Positions 22,500 to 34,055 of a DNA stretch of 64,000 nucleotides are shown here, piece by piece. The DNA lies in assembly GCA_047967505.1 (NCBI GenBank), contig CM106540.1; one strand, 5' to 3'. This DNA comes from Dipteris shenzhenensis. Taxonomy: Eukaryota > Polypodiophyta > Polypodiopsida > Gleicheniales. Numbering within the stretch: the first letter of the stretch is position 1; each line of letters opens with the position of its first letter. The notes under the pieces were generated by a model. The model was not told the origin of the DNA, ran no database searches, and saw only the letters and a list, made by a program, of their open reading frames with translations. Both the position numbers and the translations under genes were made by a program.

Positions 22500-24285
22500 G
22501 GCTTGCTCAAAAGAAGTGGGTTATGGTTCCTGTATCACTTTGACCATATAAGCATAGTGAATGGATGTAAATCCATCATATTTCAGCCTATCCACAGGAT
22601 ACCTAGCTCTGGTAGACCTGTGCAAAATAGGCTCACTTCCAGGTTCTCTCAAAACATCCCTGGTCTTCCTTACTCTAGGTGTAACAACAAAAGAAATACC
22701 CAACTCATCATCAATGCTCTATTCTGAGCCACTGGATTCACCATCCACATAAGAGTGACCTGCATTCACATCAAACATGGGCTGATCTACCTTCTCTTTT
22801 CCTTTTTGTGATACTTGCATACCACTATCTGCATTGCTTTGAGGAGATTCTCCTAATCTCAATCTACCTGTCCATGGTGAAGTCTATGAACCACTGCTAG
22901 AGGACACTGCACGTCCACTGATATTTTGTGATTGCTGCATTGAATTCTTTGCAGCATTACCATTTTGTGCATCTACATCAATCATCACATTTACTGGTTT
23001 ATACCAGCTGCTCATCTCATAAAAAACAACATCTCTGCTCACTGTAAACTTACGAGTAGAAGGGTTATAGCATCTATACCCTTTTTGCTGCAGAGAATAA
23101 CCAATAAAGACACACTTCTCAGCTTTTGGATCCAACTTGGACCTCAACTCATCTGGCACATGAACATAGGAAATGCAACCAAAAATTTTCAAATGAGAAA
23201 TGTCTGGTTTCCTACCAGTATACATCTGCTCTGGCGTCATGCCATGTATTGCTGCAGTGGGAGTCCTGTTCATTATGTAAATTGCTGTAGCGACTACTTC
23301 AGCCCAATAATAATCAGGAAGATCTTTTTCATTTAGCATGGCTCGACATACCTCTCCAATATGCCTATTTTTCCTTTCTGCAAGTCCATTTTTCTGTGGG
23401 GTATTACTGCATGAATATTGCTGCTTTATGCCATGCTCCTGCAGGAACCTTGCAAACTCATTTGAAAGGTACTCTCCCCCTCCATCTGACCTTAGGCATT
23501 TTATTAGCAGGCTTGTTTCTTTTTCAACCATAGATTTAAAAGATGTGAAGTGCCCAAACACTTCACTTTTGTTTTTCATAAAATACACCCAAACTTTTTT
23601 GCTGAAGTCATCAATAAAAGTGACAAAATAGTGACAGCCTCCAATAGATGCGGCTTTAGTAGTCCACACATCAGAGTGGACTAATTCGAATTGCTTTTTA
23701 CTCTCTTGAACATGCCTAGGAAATGGTTTCCTTACCTTTTTTCCAAGTTGACAGGCTTCACAAACCTTATGCATTTCTGCAACCTTAAATTTAGGCAATC
23801 CTGCAACAATATTTTGGGCTTGCATTGATTTAAGTCGTTGTATATTAACATGACCAATGCATTTATGCCAAATATCAATATCTGCAACTACACCGGTCCC
23901 ATGTCAAACATTGCTGCACTCAATTCAGGCATGTCCGCATCCAACGTAAACATTCTTCCCTTCTTCTCTCCTTTTGCTCGTCATTTTTCATATCCTCAAA
24001 AAAGCATCCATGAGGATTAAATCTGACCTGCAAGCCCTACTCAACCATTTGACCAATAGAAACCAGGTTCTTGGTGATGTTCGGGACGTGAAATACATCA
24101 GACAGGTATTTCTTTTTCCCATCCTACATAGACAAAGGAATTTTACCAATCTGCACAATAGGATGTGCAGTATCATCACCAGTCTCCACAAATCCTGGTT
24201 TTTTCATTTTCCTTGCATCCTGCATCCATTCTACATGACCTATCATGTGGTTTGACGCACCTGAGTCAACATACCACACATCATT
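22500..24285 (-). pseudogene. copia family 1 protease end, integrase and hinge
   Basis: 24285-23990 spans the protease DSGASNHM and the DV.HVPNITKNLVS region. 23825-22884 is an open frame of 313 residues with CEACQLGKKVRK (zinc CxxC), HSDVWTTKAASIGG (first Asp), CLRSDGGGEYLS (second Asp), NTPQKNGLAERKNRHIGEV (Glu) and the IMNRTP...MTPEQMYTGRKPD segment. All three catalytic residues are present. 22880-22500 is the linker to RT and holds stops. Confidence 0.86.
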
Positions 24286-25296
24286 TTAATCTTCTACACT
24301 TGTCACAGAATTGGTCATATGCTGCACCATAAATAGATGCTCATTTCTGTCATCACCTTGTCTACGGGAAGATGCATAATTGCCTTGCTGCAATTTTCCA
24401 TTCATAATGTCATTCTGTTTTTTGTAGCAGTCCTTAGCCATATGACCCATTTTACCATAGTAGTAGCATTCAACATTGCTGTTTGCATTTTGGCCTCTCT
24501 GCCATCCACCACGGCCTCTTTGGCTCCCCCTGCCTCTAGAGTTACCACGTCCTCCTGCATAGGACTGGTTTTCTTGAGTTTGCTGCATATTTTGATTTCT
24601 ACCACGGCCTGCAAATTGGCCTCCTCTACCTCTACCTCTACCTCTTCCAGCATTTGATTAGAAGAAGACAGTTTCTTTTGAAGTTCCTCCTGAAGAAGAT
24701 GCACCCCCATTTCTCTACTCTTCAAGAATTAGAAGAGCAAACAACTCTTCAAAATTAGGAAATTTTTCACGGACGACAATGGATGTCCAAAACTGTGCAT
24801 AATCCTTTCCTAGACCATTCAAGGTCATAGAAACTAGATCATCATCTTCCACTGGCGACCCAATGGAAGCAAGTGCATCTATAATTTTCTTCACCTTCAT
24901 GTGGTAGTCATTGATGCTCAAATTTTCTCTGTGCACATTGTGCAACTCCTATTTGAGCTGCATTTTCCTGGCTTGTGTATTTGTGCTGTACATTTTTGCC
25001 AAAGTATCCCATGCCTCCTTTGGCATACTTGCATCCTAAATATGCACAATCATAGAATCAGAAATACTGATAGACAGCCAGTACATAACTTTCCTGGCTC
25101 TCTCATGCCATCCTTTAAATGCCTGCATTTCTTGTTGATTGGGAACATTAGGAAGAACTGGCTCTTCTTCATTTCCTGTAATGAACTCCCAATAGCCTTT
25201 TCCCATAAAGAAATTCGTCATTCTAAACTTCCATGCCTGGAAGTTATTCTTGTCAAGCTTTTCTATGACAATCTATGAAAGAGAATCAGATGCCAT
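24286..25296 (-). pseudogene. copia family 1 gag, downstream copy
   Basis: Starts at ATG 25296 (MASDSLS...). It contains NFLMGKGYWEFITGNEEEPV, WHERARKVMYWLSISISDSM and NLSINDYHMKVKKI. The C-terminal zinc knuckle reads CYYYGKMGHMAKDC, so the second Cys of CCHC is Tyr. Stops near 25265, 25035 and 24950 and one frame change near 24720 show decay. A second gag copy lies at 28542-29590 in the same insertion. Confidence 0.86.
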
Positions 25297-25602
25297 TATA
25301 GAACACTACAAAATATTCTGTCACTGCGAAAAACACAGCTTTTGCCTCACACGGGCAAATCTGCAAAACTGACGAAAGTGGTATTTGACCACACAATCAC
25401 TTCCTAGTGACGATTTTGCATCAACAGGCAACAAGCATGATTCTGCAACTCCCAATATTTCTACACACAGACATACAATGCAATTTCTATGGCAACTTTT
25501 CACCGACCAGCCAAGCAGTGGTCATACAGTGAAAACAAGGCCTTTTTTTGAGTGCCTGTGAAGAACTTCGGCCTTCAAAATGGGCCTTGAAATAGCCTCG
25601 AA
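25297..25602 (-). other. copia family 1 leader, downstream copy (truncated)
   Basis: Matches the 5' leader between LTR and gag seen at 29591-30122 and 32350-32893 for about 300 bp. It ends abruptly in GCCTCGAATC and joins integrase sequence. The LTR and primer site expected upstream are missing. Confidence 0.75.
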
Positions 25603-26371
25603 TCCATCTAACCTTAGGCATTTTATTTGCAGGCTTGTTTCTTTTTCAACGATAGCTTTAAAAGCTTTGAAGTGGCCAAACACTTCACTTTTCTTTTTCA
25701 TAAAATACACCCAAACTTTTCTGCTGAAGTCATCAATAAAAGTGACAAAATAGTGACAGCCTCCAATAGATGCAGCTTTAGTACTCCACACATGAGAGTG
25801 GATTAATTCCAATGGCTTTTTACTCTCTTGAACATGCCTAGGAAATGGTTTCCTTGCCTGTTTTCCAAATTGATAGGCTTCACAAACCTTATGCATTTCT
25901 GCAACCTTAAATTTAGGCAATCCTGCAACAATATTTTGGGCTTGCATTGATTTAAGTCATTGTATATTAACATGACCAATGTGTTTATGCCAAATATCAA
26001 TATCTGCAACTACACCGGTCCCATGTGCAAACATTGTTGCACTCAATTCAGGCATGTCCGCATCCAATGTAAACATCCTGCCCTTCTTCTCTCCTTTTGC
26101 TTTCAAGTGACCGTTATTTTTCATATCCTCAACAAAGCATCCATGAGGATTAAATCTGACTTGCAAGCCCTACTCAACCATTTGACCAACAGAAACCATG
26201 TTCTTGGTGATGTTCGGGACATGAAATACATCAAACAGGTATTTGTTTTTCCCATCCTGCATAGACAAAGGAATTTACCAATCTGCACAATGGGATGTGT
26301 AGTAACATCACCAGTCTCCACAAATCCTGGCTTTTCCATTTTCCTTGCATCCTACATCCATTCTGCATGAC
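25603..26371 (-). pseudogene. copia family 1 integrase, upstream (duplicated) copy
   Basis: 26339-26121 carries the NTCLMYFMSRTSPR frame of the pre-integrase region. 26166-25957 and 25947-25522 carry VRFNPHGCFVEDMKNNGH, IDIWHKHIGHVNIQ, CEAYQFGKQARKPF (second Cys of CxxC is Tyr) and HSHVWSTKAASIGG (first catalytic Asp is His). It stops at CLRLDG where it meets the second leader. It duplicates 23400-24190 of the same insertion. Confidence 0.82.
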
Positions 26372-27059
26372 CTGTCTGTTGGAATACTGAAAGGAGAGAG
26401 TAGAGTTGACACAAAATCAGAATACTTGCATTACTTGGTTATAGAATGAAGAAGAGTGAGGTCCTTAAGTAGGCACCTCATACATGCTCACTGACATCAC
26501 TGATGACTTCAGAGCTCCACAATCATCTCCTCAATCTGCTCCTAGATTCACTCAATCATCCTATGTGGCTTTTCCACCACCTAACTGTGCTTGTGGGCAC
26601 CTAACTGTGCCTCTAGCACTCACACATAGAAACATAAGGTGTGCCTGAGGCATACACCTTGAGATATCCCAACAAACCCCCCCTCAAGGAAATGCCTCAG
26701 GAGGCTATGTCAAGGATACATCTAGTCTCATAGTTTCTCATGCCATCTCATGGTGGTCAAGGATAAATTTATGGCTAGGTTCTCATGCTAGCAAGGGTTC
26801 CCTTGGGTGTAAGGTAAACAAAAAGGGATACAAACAGGCCTTCCAATGGTTATCTCTCCTACATGTACATGCACACAATGTCTGTAGGAGGTACCATGGA
26901 ACAAAACATACACATGGCCTACATCATAAGGTGACCAGAGGTGTTTACAAAACACACAAAACACAACACACAATAATTTATTTTCATTCATTTTGGAGGA
27001 CTATCCAGGCTGAGTACCTTGACATAAAAAGAGAGATCTGGAGCATACATAGAGATGAT

Positions 27060-27452
27060 TTATAATGCATAATCTTCAAAGGATGCCTCATCTTGTGGAG
27101 GCAAAATATCCATGTCAAGGCAAGGTCTTACCACATGGGCAGTGTCTAGTGCCTTATAAGATGGTACTATGTTAGAACAAGTGGATCTGAAAGTCATAAC
27201 CTTCAAGAGAACAATTATCTTGTCATCTCCATAGTTGTGTAGAGAAGCATATCTGACCTTCATCTTTTTCTTGTACTTGGAGTCAAATAAAAGTGCCATG
27301 AGAGTGTAGATCTCTGTATTTGCTTCCTTTTTGGCAACCATTGTTTTGGCAATCTTCAATAAGGAAGTCAGGTTGGCATTTTCATCCTTTGTAGCATAAC
27401 AAGACATTGCTTTATGTTTTGGCTTTTCACATATTTGGCATAAGCAAGCCAT
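27060..27452 (-). CDS. unknown 130-residue ORF in the non-autonomous LTR element
   Basis: I recognise no family. The N-terminus CLCQICEKPKHKAMSCYATK has Cys/His spacing (CxxC...H...C) that could bind zinc, followed by helical Lys/Glu-rich sequence (LLKIAKTMVAKKEANTEIYT) and an acidic C-terminus. It lies on the coding strand of the element, about 0.4 kb from the 3' LTR. It may be a captured host fragment or the remains of gag. Whether it is translated is unknown. Confidence 0.35.
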   Translation of the reverse strand: MACLCQICEKPKHKAMSCYATKDENANLTSLLKIAKTMVAKKEANTEIYTLMALLFDSKYKKKMKVRYASLHNYGDDKIIVLLKVMTFRSTCSNIVPSYKALDTAHVVRPCLDMDILPPQDEASFEDYAL

Positions 27453-27663
27453 GAGAGGCTCTAACCCAAGTATTGGGTAGTGTCTTCTCTCTTACAGGTG
27501 AAATATGAGCAATAAAAGGTAATCCTTTCAAAGAATAACAATCTTGAAATGCAAGATGTCTAAGCAAGAAATGACCAAGTAGATGTTAGAAAAATGAGCA
27601 TAGCAGACTGAAAATAAATCTTGGTCAAACTATCAGTCAAACTTTGACTGTCCAAGGTCAAAC

Positions 27664-28023
27664 TTAGACTTGCATAGTCAAGCTTTCATGGCCAAAGAGG
27701 CAACTCACAAATCTGCTCCAAATCGTTATGCAAAGATCAGAATTCAGAGGGCTTTTGTACTGAAGAGAAAGGTAAATAGGTAGAGCTTCTCCCTCAGGAA
27801 GGAATTGCGCAGAAAACGGCCACGTCGCCCAGCATTGCAGAGGATATTTGGACTGGTTTTTCGTCGAAATCCGCCCGAATACTGCTCCAAAAGAGCTCAA
27901 ACTTGATGAGCAGGGAGGTCGTGCTGTTGCCCAGCTCCCTCTGAGAGGAAATCGACAATGTGGCTCTCTACAATGAGAACCAAGAAAAAGATCGTCGCGG
28001 CTACCTGAGATAATGCCGCCCAA
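27664..28023 (-). CDS. unknown 119-residue ORF in the non-autonomous LTR element
   Basis: Located 0.2 kb inside the 5' LTR. The product is Ser/Arg/Leu-rich without a recognisable motif. The region is more GC-rich than its surroundings (CGTCGAAATCC, GCGGCTACC words), which may reflect a captured exon. Weak evidence for coding. Confidence 0.2.
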   Translation of the reverse strand: MGGIISGSRDDLFLGSHCREPHCRFPLRGSWATARPPCSSSLSSFGAVFGRISTKNQSKYPLQCWATWPFSAQFLPEGEALPIYLSLQYKSPLNSDLCITIWSRFVSCLFGHESLTMQV

Positions 28024-28541
28024 AAGATGGCGAGATACGACGTGTAGCCTTTTCTGCAGGTTCGCCCTACCCTTGGGAAGACTCTCCTGAAGGATGAGAT
28101 GCTGAGAATGCAGGTTTGAAGAGAACTTGCACTTCCAAAATCGACTTTAGAAGGGAAGGTGGAAGATGAAGGTGAGGAAGAAGATGATGATGTGGCACCT
28201 AACTAGGGCTCAAGGAGGATCAAATGGCTCTGATACCATGTTGGAATACTGAAAGGAGAGAGTAGAGTTGACACAAAATCAGAATACTTGCATTACTTGG
28301 TTATAGAATGAAGAAGAGTGAGGTCCTTAAGTAGGCACCTCATACATGCTCACTGACATCACTGATGACTTCAGAGCTCCTCAATCATCTCCTCAATCTG
28401 CTCCTAGATTCTCTCAATCATCCTATGTGGCTTTTCCACCACCTAACTGTGCTTGTGGGCACCTAACTGTGCCTCTAGCACTCACACATAGAAACATAAG
28501 GTGTGCCTGAGGCATACACCTTGAGATATCCCAACACTATC

Positions 28542-29590
28542 ATGTGGTTTGACGCACCTGAGTCAACATACCACACATCATTTTGTTCTTCTACACTTGT
28601 CATAGAATTGGTTATATGCTGCATCATAAATAAATGCTCATTACTATCATCACCCTGTCTACTAGAAGATGCATAATTGCCTTGCTGCAATTTTCCATTC
28701 ATATTGTCATTCTGGCTTTTGTAGTAGTCCTTAGCCATATGACACATTTTACCACAGTAGTAGCATTTAACATTGCTGTTTGCATTTTGGCCTCTCTGCC
28801 ATCCACCACAACCTCTTTGGCTCCCGCTGCCTCTAGAGTTACCACGTCCTCCTGCATAGGACTGGTTTTCTTGAGTTTGCTGCATATTCTGATTTCTACC
28901 ATGGCTTGCAGATTGGCCTCCTCTACCTCTGCCTGTACCTCTTCCAACATTTGAGTAGAAGATAGTTTCTTTTGAAGTTCCTCCTGAAGAAGATGCACCC
29001 CCATTTCTCTGCTCTTCAGAAATTAGAAGAGCAAACAACTCTTCAAAATCAGGAAATTTTTCACGGATGGCAATGGATGTCCGGAACTGTGCATAATCCT
29101 TTCCTAGACCATTCAAGGTCACAGAAACTAGATCAGCATCTTCCATTGGCGACCCAATGGAAGCAAGTGCATCTGCAATTTTCTTCACCTTCATGTGGTA
29201 GTCATTGATGCTCAAATTTTCTCTCTGCACATTGTGCAACTCCTGTTTGAGCTGCATTTTCCTGGCTTGCGTATTTGTGCTATACATTTTTGCCAAAGTA
29301 TCCCATGACTCCTTTGGTGTACTTGCATCCTGAATATGCACAATCATAGAATCAGAAATACTGATAGACAGCCAGTACATATCTTTCCTGGCTCTCTCAT
29401 GCCATCCTTTATATTCTTGCATTTCCTATTGATTGGGAACATTAGGAAGAACTGGTTCTTCTTCATTTCCTGTAATGAACTCCCAATAGCCTTTTCCCAT
29501 AAGGAAATTCGTCATTCTAAACTTCCATGCCTGGAAGTTATTCTTGTCAAGCTTTTCTGTGACAATCTGTGAAAGAGAATCAGACGCCAT
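28542..29590 (-). pseudogene. copia family 1 gag, upstream copy
   Basis: ATG at 29590. After a stop near 29428, a frame of about 300 residues (29422 onward) reads the gag helices (KGWHERARKDMYWLSISISD, LSINDYHMKVKKIADALAS), a Gly/Arg/Gln-rich region and a zinc knuckle CYYCGKMCHMAKDY (last Cys is Tyr), then WYVDSGASNHM of the protease. It is cut by the non-autonomous LTR element just after this motif. Confidence 0.87.
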
Positions 29591-30122
29591 TACAGAACAC
29601 TGCAAAATATTCTGTCTCTGTGAAAAACAGAGCTATTGCCTCACACGGGCAGATCTGCAAAACTAACAAAAGTGGTATTTAACCACACAGTCACTTCCTA
29701 GTGAGGATTTTGCATCAACAGGCAACAAGCATGATTCTGCGACTCCCAATATCTCTGCACACAGGCATATGATGCAATTTTTGCGGCAACTTTTCACTGA
29801 CCAGCCGAGCAGTGGTTGTATAGCAAAAATATGGCCTTTTTTTGAGTGCCTGCGAAGAACTTTCGCCTTCAAAACAGGCCTCGAATCAAAAAAAGAAAGT
29901 CACTGAGGGCTTTGCCCATTCTCTCAGCATATATTGCCCTCTCACCATACTGCAAAGGGCGTCTCAATCTGAGACAGTGCACTCTTGCACTTCTGGCTAT
30001 GCTACCTGCAGAGATTTGCTCCCAAACTCAAAATAGGAAAGCAACACTGGTCCTCTTACCAGGACACCATGAACTTGGTTTGCTTTCTTGAGCTCCTTAC
30101 CACGAACAAGGCTCTGATACTA

Positions 30123-30474
30123 TGTGAAGATAGTGGGAGAGAGGGAAGGAGTCTCACTTGCAGCTTTCTCACATACACAATGGGGGAATACACACACAAG
30201 TGGAGCTGAAAACGATTTTCCTCTTCTTAGTTGTGAAAGCCAAAAGAACTCTAGTACAAAGAAATAGAAGAACTCTATATGTGGGTCTCAAAACCAAACT
30301 CAACTAACTAAGGTGGCATACTAACTGAGCCACGAACTAGAGTAGATAAGGATAGCTGTCATCCAACTATTATTCACGGGCGGTGTACCAACCGCATCTG
30401 TAGCTAACAAGTCGGTGACATAAATGCACAACGGTCACCTTGGCATATTGTGAGTGGAGCTCGATATCTCAACA
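30123..30474 (-). repeat. 5' LTR of the 20.6-30.5 kb copia
   Basis: 352 bp, same family as 14030-14381. On the minus strand it is followed by a primer site in which the usual TGGTATCAGAGC reads TAGTATCAGAGC (30112-30123 region), then a leader of about 530 bp to gag. The right-hand target repeat GACTT is at 30475-30479. Confidence 0.9.
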
Positions 30475-30479
30475 GACTT

Positions 30480-31996
30480 AGCCATTCTGCATGGCCTACG
30501 AGCTCCCAAAAGTTGAACCTCCACAGTTGAATAACAGTAGAAGATCCCGCAAGAAGGCTGAAGGAGGAAATCACAGAAAAGCTAAGGCCAAGCACTTCAA
30601 TGAATTTGAATGAGTCCAAACAAGGATTGTCAAATTGTATCTTGCAGAGTCAACTCCCTCAAAATCAGAGCCACCGCCTCTTGAATGGTCGCCTGAAGGA
30701 CTAGAAGGAGTATGTGCAGCACATGAACCCTTACTTGGAAACACCTTACTAGTGGAAAAGTTACCCCATAGTTCCCAACGGAAGAAGTTTTGAAAATATA
30801 AGCCACATGAGCGGATGAAGCTCGATCAAGAGACTTCAGAAAAAGAAAGAAAAGAAGAGCCTAACAAATTAGTAAATGCAACTATGCCACCCAATACACA
30901 TGACACATGTCAAGCTAGTTCAACGCCATCAGAGGCCGATCTTCAAGAAGTGCCGGAATACTTCAAGAATTATACAAGTGGAAGTGTGCCAATAGCAATG
31001 CCACGACCACTCAGAGAATCTGAAGTTCAAGAAACTGATAGCATTAGAGAAACTCCAATCTATGAGGGACTGGCAAAAACATGCACAATCAAACTCGCCC
31101 TTGAAGGGGAGGAAGAAAAATTAGTTTTCATTAGGAAATAGCTTCGTCAAGAAGATGAAACCAAACTCAAAGAACTCCTAATGGAATATCGTGACTGCCT
31201 AGCATGGTCATACAAAGAGATGAAAGGAATTTCACCAAAAGTGGCAGTACACACGACACCTATAAGGGAAGGTGCTCACCCTAATGTATGTGGACTTTAT
31301 CACACAAATCCTAAATATGGCACCATGGTTTATGATGAGTTGGAAAAACTCCTAGATGCTGGATTCATCTATGAGATAGAGTACACGTATTGGGTTTCAC
31401 CCATTGTCATTGTAACTAAATGCAACAAGAAGCTCAGAATATGCGTAAACTTAAAAAATGTGAATGCTGCCACAATTAGGGATCACTATCTCCTACCCTT
31501 AATAGAAACAATGTTAGAAAAGGTGGTAGGATCCGAAATATATAGCTTCTTGGATGGCTTCAGTGGCTATAACCAAGTGCAAATTGCTCCTCAAGACCAA
31601 TCAAAAATAGCATTTGCTACAGAATGGGGTATTTTTGCATATAGAGTCATGCCATTGGGCCTTTGTAATGCCTTGGCCACATTCCAACGAGTCATGTTCA
31701 CAGCTTTCAAGTCATTTTTGAATAAGATTTCACAGGTGTTCTTGGATGATTTGTGCATCCATTTAGACAAATATGACCACTTCAAATGTCTTGAAGAAGT
31801 ACTAATCAAATGCAGAGAGTATGGCATCTCCCTAAATCCAACAAAATGCCAGTTCATGGTCACCCACGAAGTTGTTTTGGGACACATCATCTCTCAACAT
31901 GGGATTGCAATTGACATGGACAAAATCAAAATCATCATGGAATTGCCTCCTCCTACAAATTCCAAAGGTGTACAGTTCTTTATGGGACATGCCAGG
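30480..31996 (+). pseudogene. Ty3/gypsy remnant, reverse transcriptase part
   Basis: Resumes the gypsy element interrupted at 20629. 30815-31141 is a protease-RT linker ending in a stop (31139-31141). 31181-32002 is an RT frame: ELEKLLDAGFIYEIEYTYWV, RICVNLKNVNAATIRDHYLL, SFLDGFSGYNQVQIA (first catalytic Asp), FAYRVMPLGLCNA, then VFLDDLCIH (the usual YxDD reads FLDD), YGISLNPTKCQF and LGHIISQHGI. The LTR of the next copia cuts it at 31996. RNase H and integrase would lie beyond the window. Confidence 0.86.
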
Positions 31997-32349
31997 TGTT
32001 GAGATATCGAGCTCCACTCGCGATATGCCAGGGTGACTGTTGTGCATTTATGTCACCGACTTGTTAGCTACAGATGCGGTTGGTACACCGCCCACGAATA
32101 ATAGCTGGATGACAGCTATCCTTATCTACTTTAGTTTGTGGCTCAGCTAGTAAGCCACCTTAGTTAGTTGAGTTTGGTTTGAGACCCGCATATAGGGTTC
32201 TTCTGTTTCTTTGTACTAGAGTTCTTTTGGCTTTCACAACTAAGAAGAGGAAAACTGTTTTTCAGCCTCCACCTTTGTGTGTATTCCCCCATTGTGCATG
32301 TGAGAAAGCCGCAAGTGAGACTCCTTCCCTCTCTCCCACTATCTTCACA
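31997..32349 (+). repeat. 5' LTR of the forward copia
   Basis: 353 bp, TGTTGAGATATC...ATCTTCACA, same family as the three minus-strand LTRs. The primer site TGGTATTAGAGC (one change from the usual TGGTATCAGAGC) begins at 32350. Confidence 0.93.
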
Positions 32350-32893
32350 TGGTATTAGAGCCTTGTTCGTGGTAAGGAGCTCAAGAAAGCAACCCAAGTT
32401 CGTGGTGTCCTAGTAAGAGGACCAGTGTTGCTTTCCTATTTCGAGTTTGGGAGCAAATCTCTGGAGGTAGCACAGTCAGAAGGGCAAGAGTGCACTGTCT
32501 CAGATTGAGATGCCCTTCGCGGTGTGGCGAGAGTGCAGTATATGCTGCGGGATAGGGCAAAGCCCTTGGTGACTTTGTTTTTCTGATTCGAGGCCATTTT
32601 GAGGCCCGTTTTGAAGGCGGAAGTTCTTCGCAGGCACTCAGGAAAAGGCCCTGTTTTGGCTGTGCGACCACTGCGCGGCTAGTCGGTGAAAAGTTGCCAC
32701 AGAAATTGCATTGTATGCCTGTGTGCAGAGATATTGGGAGCTTCAGAATCATGCTTGTTGCTTGTTGATGCAAAATCGTCACTAGGAAGTGACTGTGTGG
32801 TGAAATACCACTTTCGTCAGTTTTGCAGTTCTGCCTGTGTGAGGCAAAAGCTGTGTTTTTTTGCAGTGACAGAATATTTTGCAGTGTTCTGCA
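32350..32893 (+). other. copia family 1 leader
   Basis: Non-coding leader between the primer site and gag, with the same sequence order as 29591-30122 and 13490-14029 read on the other strand. Short ORFs in it are not conserved between copies. Confidence 0.75.
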
Positions 32894-33536
32894 ATGGCAT
32901 CTGATTCTCTTTCACAGATTGTCACTGAAAAGCTTGAGAAGAACAACTTCTAGGCATGGAAGTTTAGAATGACAAATTTCCTTATGGGAAAAGGCTATTG
33001 GGAGTTCATTACAGGAAATGAAGAAGAACCTGTTCTTCCTAATGTTCCCAATCAACAGGAAATGCAGGCATTTAAGGATGGCATGAGAGAGCCAGGAAAG
33101 TTATGTACTGGCTGTCTATCAGTATTTTGGACTCTATGATTGTGCATATTCAGGATGCAAGTACGCCAAAGGAGGCATGGGATACTTTAGCAAAAATGTA
33201 CAAGCACAAATACGCTCGGGGGGGTCACTCATCATATGTAACCCTATCACGTGAGTTCAACAGAAGGATTTTTTTTATTTTTAAAATTTACAGAAATAAA
33301 TACACATAAGGGACTATTTAAAATAGTTTTGGAAAAAAATTACAGATTTGTATAGAAAAGGGGTACATTTTATTAATAAAATTTTTTACAGATAAGGGAC
33401 TTTAAATATAGGCCTTGAACGCACTTGATATAGAGGGTTTATACATAGTGACCCCCCCGAGCAAATACGCAAGAAGCCAGGAAAATGTAGCTCAAAGAGG
33501 AGTTGTACAATGTGCAGAGAGAAAATTTGAGCATAA
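32894..33536 (+). pseudogene. copia family 1 gag, N-terminal half (forward element)
   Basis: ATG at 32894 gives MASDSLSQIVTEKLEKNN, then an in-frame TAG at 32951-32953 (the position of Gln in sister copies). A one-base loss near 33074 shifts the frame before the WLSISI.DSMIVHIQDASTP stretch. The MITE lies between the codons for the T-N-T-Q region, and the frame continues from 33462 to LSI at 33536. The rest of gag lies 28.6 kb away at 62153. Confidence 0.88.
33215..33461. mobile_element. 247-bp MITE, copy 2
   Basis: Inverted ends CTCGGGGGGGTCAC and GTGACCCCCCCGAG are perfect for 14 bp. The 8-bp target duplication CAAATACG lies at 33207-33214 and 33462-33469. Sister gag copies show CAAATACG once at this site, which proves the insertion. 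Length equals copy 1 exactly. Confidence 0.93.
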
Positions 33537-33562
33537 AACACCTATTTCATTAATTTTGGACT
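33537..33562 (+). repeat. left terminal inverted repeat of the giant element
   Basis: 26 bp, exact reverse complement of 62127-62152. A second GTCCAAA word follows at 33571, mirroring the AGTCCAAAA doublet at the right end; these may be transposase-binding words. Confidence 0.92.
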
Positions 33563-33639
33563 CTTGCACTGTCCAAATTCATTTTGTGAGATAATTCTGG
33601 ATAAAACATTTCAAAAAAAGAGGCTCTTATAAAACAAAA

Positions 33640-34035
33640 CATTGAGTCAAAAAGGAAGATTTAAAAAAATCAAATTAGAAAAAATGACGTGAGATGTTAA
33701 AAATAGAGTACATCACATTGTTAAAAGAGACAAAAAAGTAAGATTTTAAAAAATCAAATTAGAAAAAATGGCGTGACATGTTATGAAAACTAGAGTACAT
33801 TTCAAAAAGAGCACATCACATTTGTAAAGAAGTAGATCATATTACTCAAAGCCATATGGTGTCAAAAAACACCTTAATACAGTCTCTCTTAACATCATCT
33901 TAACATCACATTTGTACAAGAAGTAGATCATATTACTCAAAGCCATATGGTGTCAAAAAACACCTTAATACAAGGCCATATGGTGTCAAAAAACACCTTA
34001 ATACAAAGCCATATGGTGTCAAAAAACACCTTAAT
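33640..34035. repeat. left subterminal repeats
   Basis: Two repeat types. One is an AT-rich unit AAATCAAATTAGAAAAAATG(G/A)CGTGA, present twice (33661-33700, 33740-33790). The other is a minisatellite AAGCCATATGGTGTCAAAAAACACCTTAATAC in four copies (33838-34035), each with an internal GGTGT/ACACC inverted pair. No gene. Confidence 0.75.
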
Positions 34036-34055
34036 ACAGTCTCTCTTATCTAAGT

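Larger units (their letters stand above)
26377..28536 (-). mobile_element. 2.2-kb non-autonomous LTR retroelement
   Basis: LTRs of 300 bp (26377-26676) and 298 bp (28239-28536), TGTTGG...CCAACA, are almost identical to each other. The flanking 5-mers CTGTC (26372-26376) and CTATC (28537-28541) form an imperfect 5-bp target duplication. The minus-strand primer site matches initiator tRNA-Met (TGGTATCAGAGCC, ending at 28238), and a polypurine tract adjoins the other LTR (26677-26690). The 1.56-kb interior has no gag or pol. It must be mobilised in trans. High LTR identity suggests it is one of the younger insertions here. Confidence 0.88.
20630..30474 (-). mobile_element. copia family 1 insertion, 9.8 kb, chimeric interior
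   Basis: Complete insertion bounded by two LTRs (20630-20982 and 30123-30474) and a 5-bp target duplication GACTT (20625-20629 and 30475-30479) in gypsy sequence. Read 5' to 3' on the minus strand it contains LTR, leader, gag, partial integrase, then a second leader, gag, integrase, RT, RNase H, LTR. The two halves meet at about 25603. So one insertion holds a partly duplicated element. A 2.2-kb non-autonomous LTR element (26377-28536) sits in the first half. Several stops show it is old. Confidence 0.88.
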
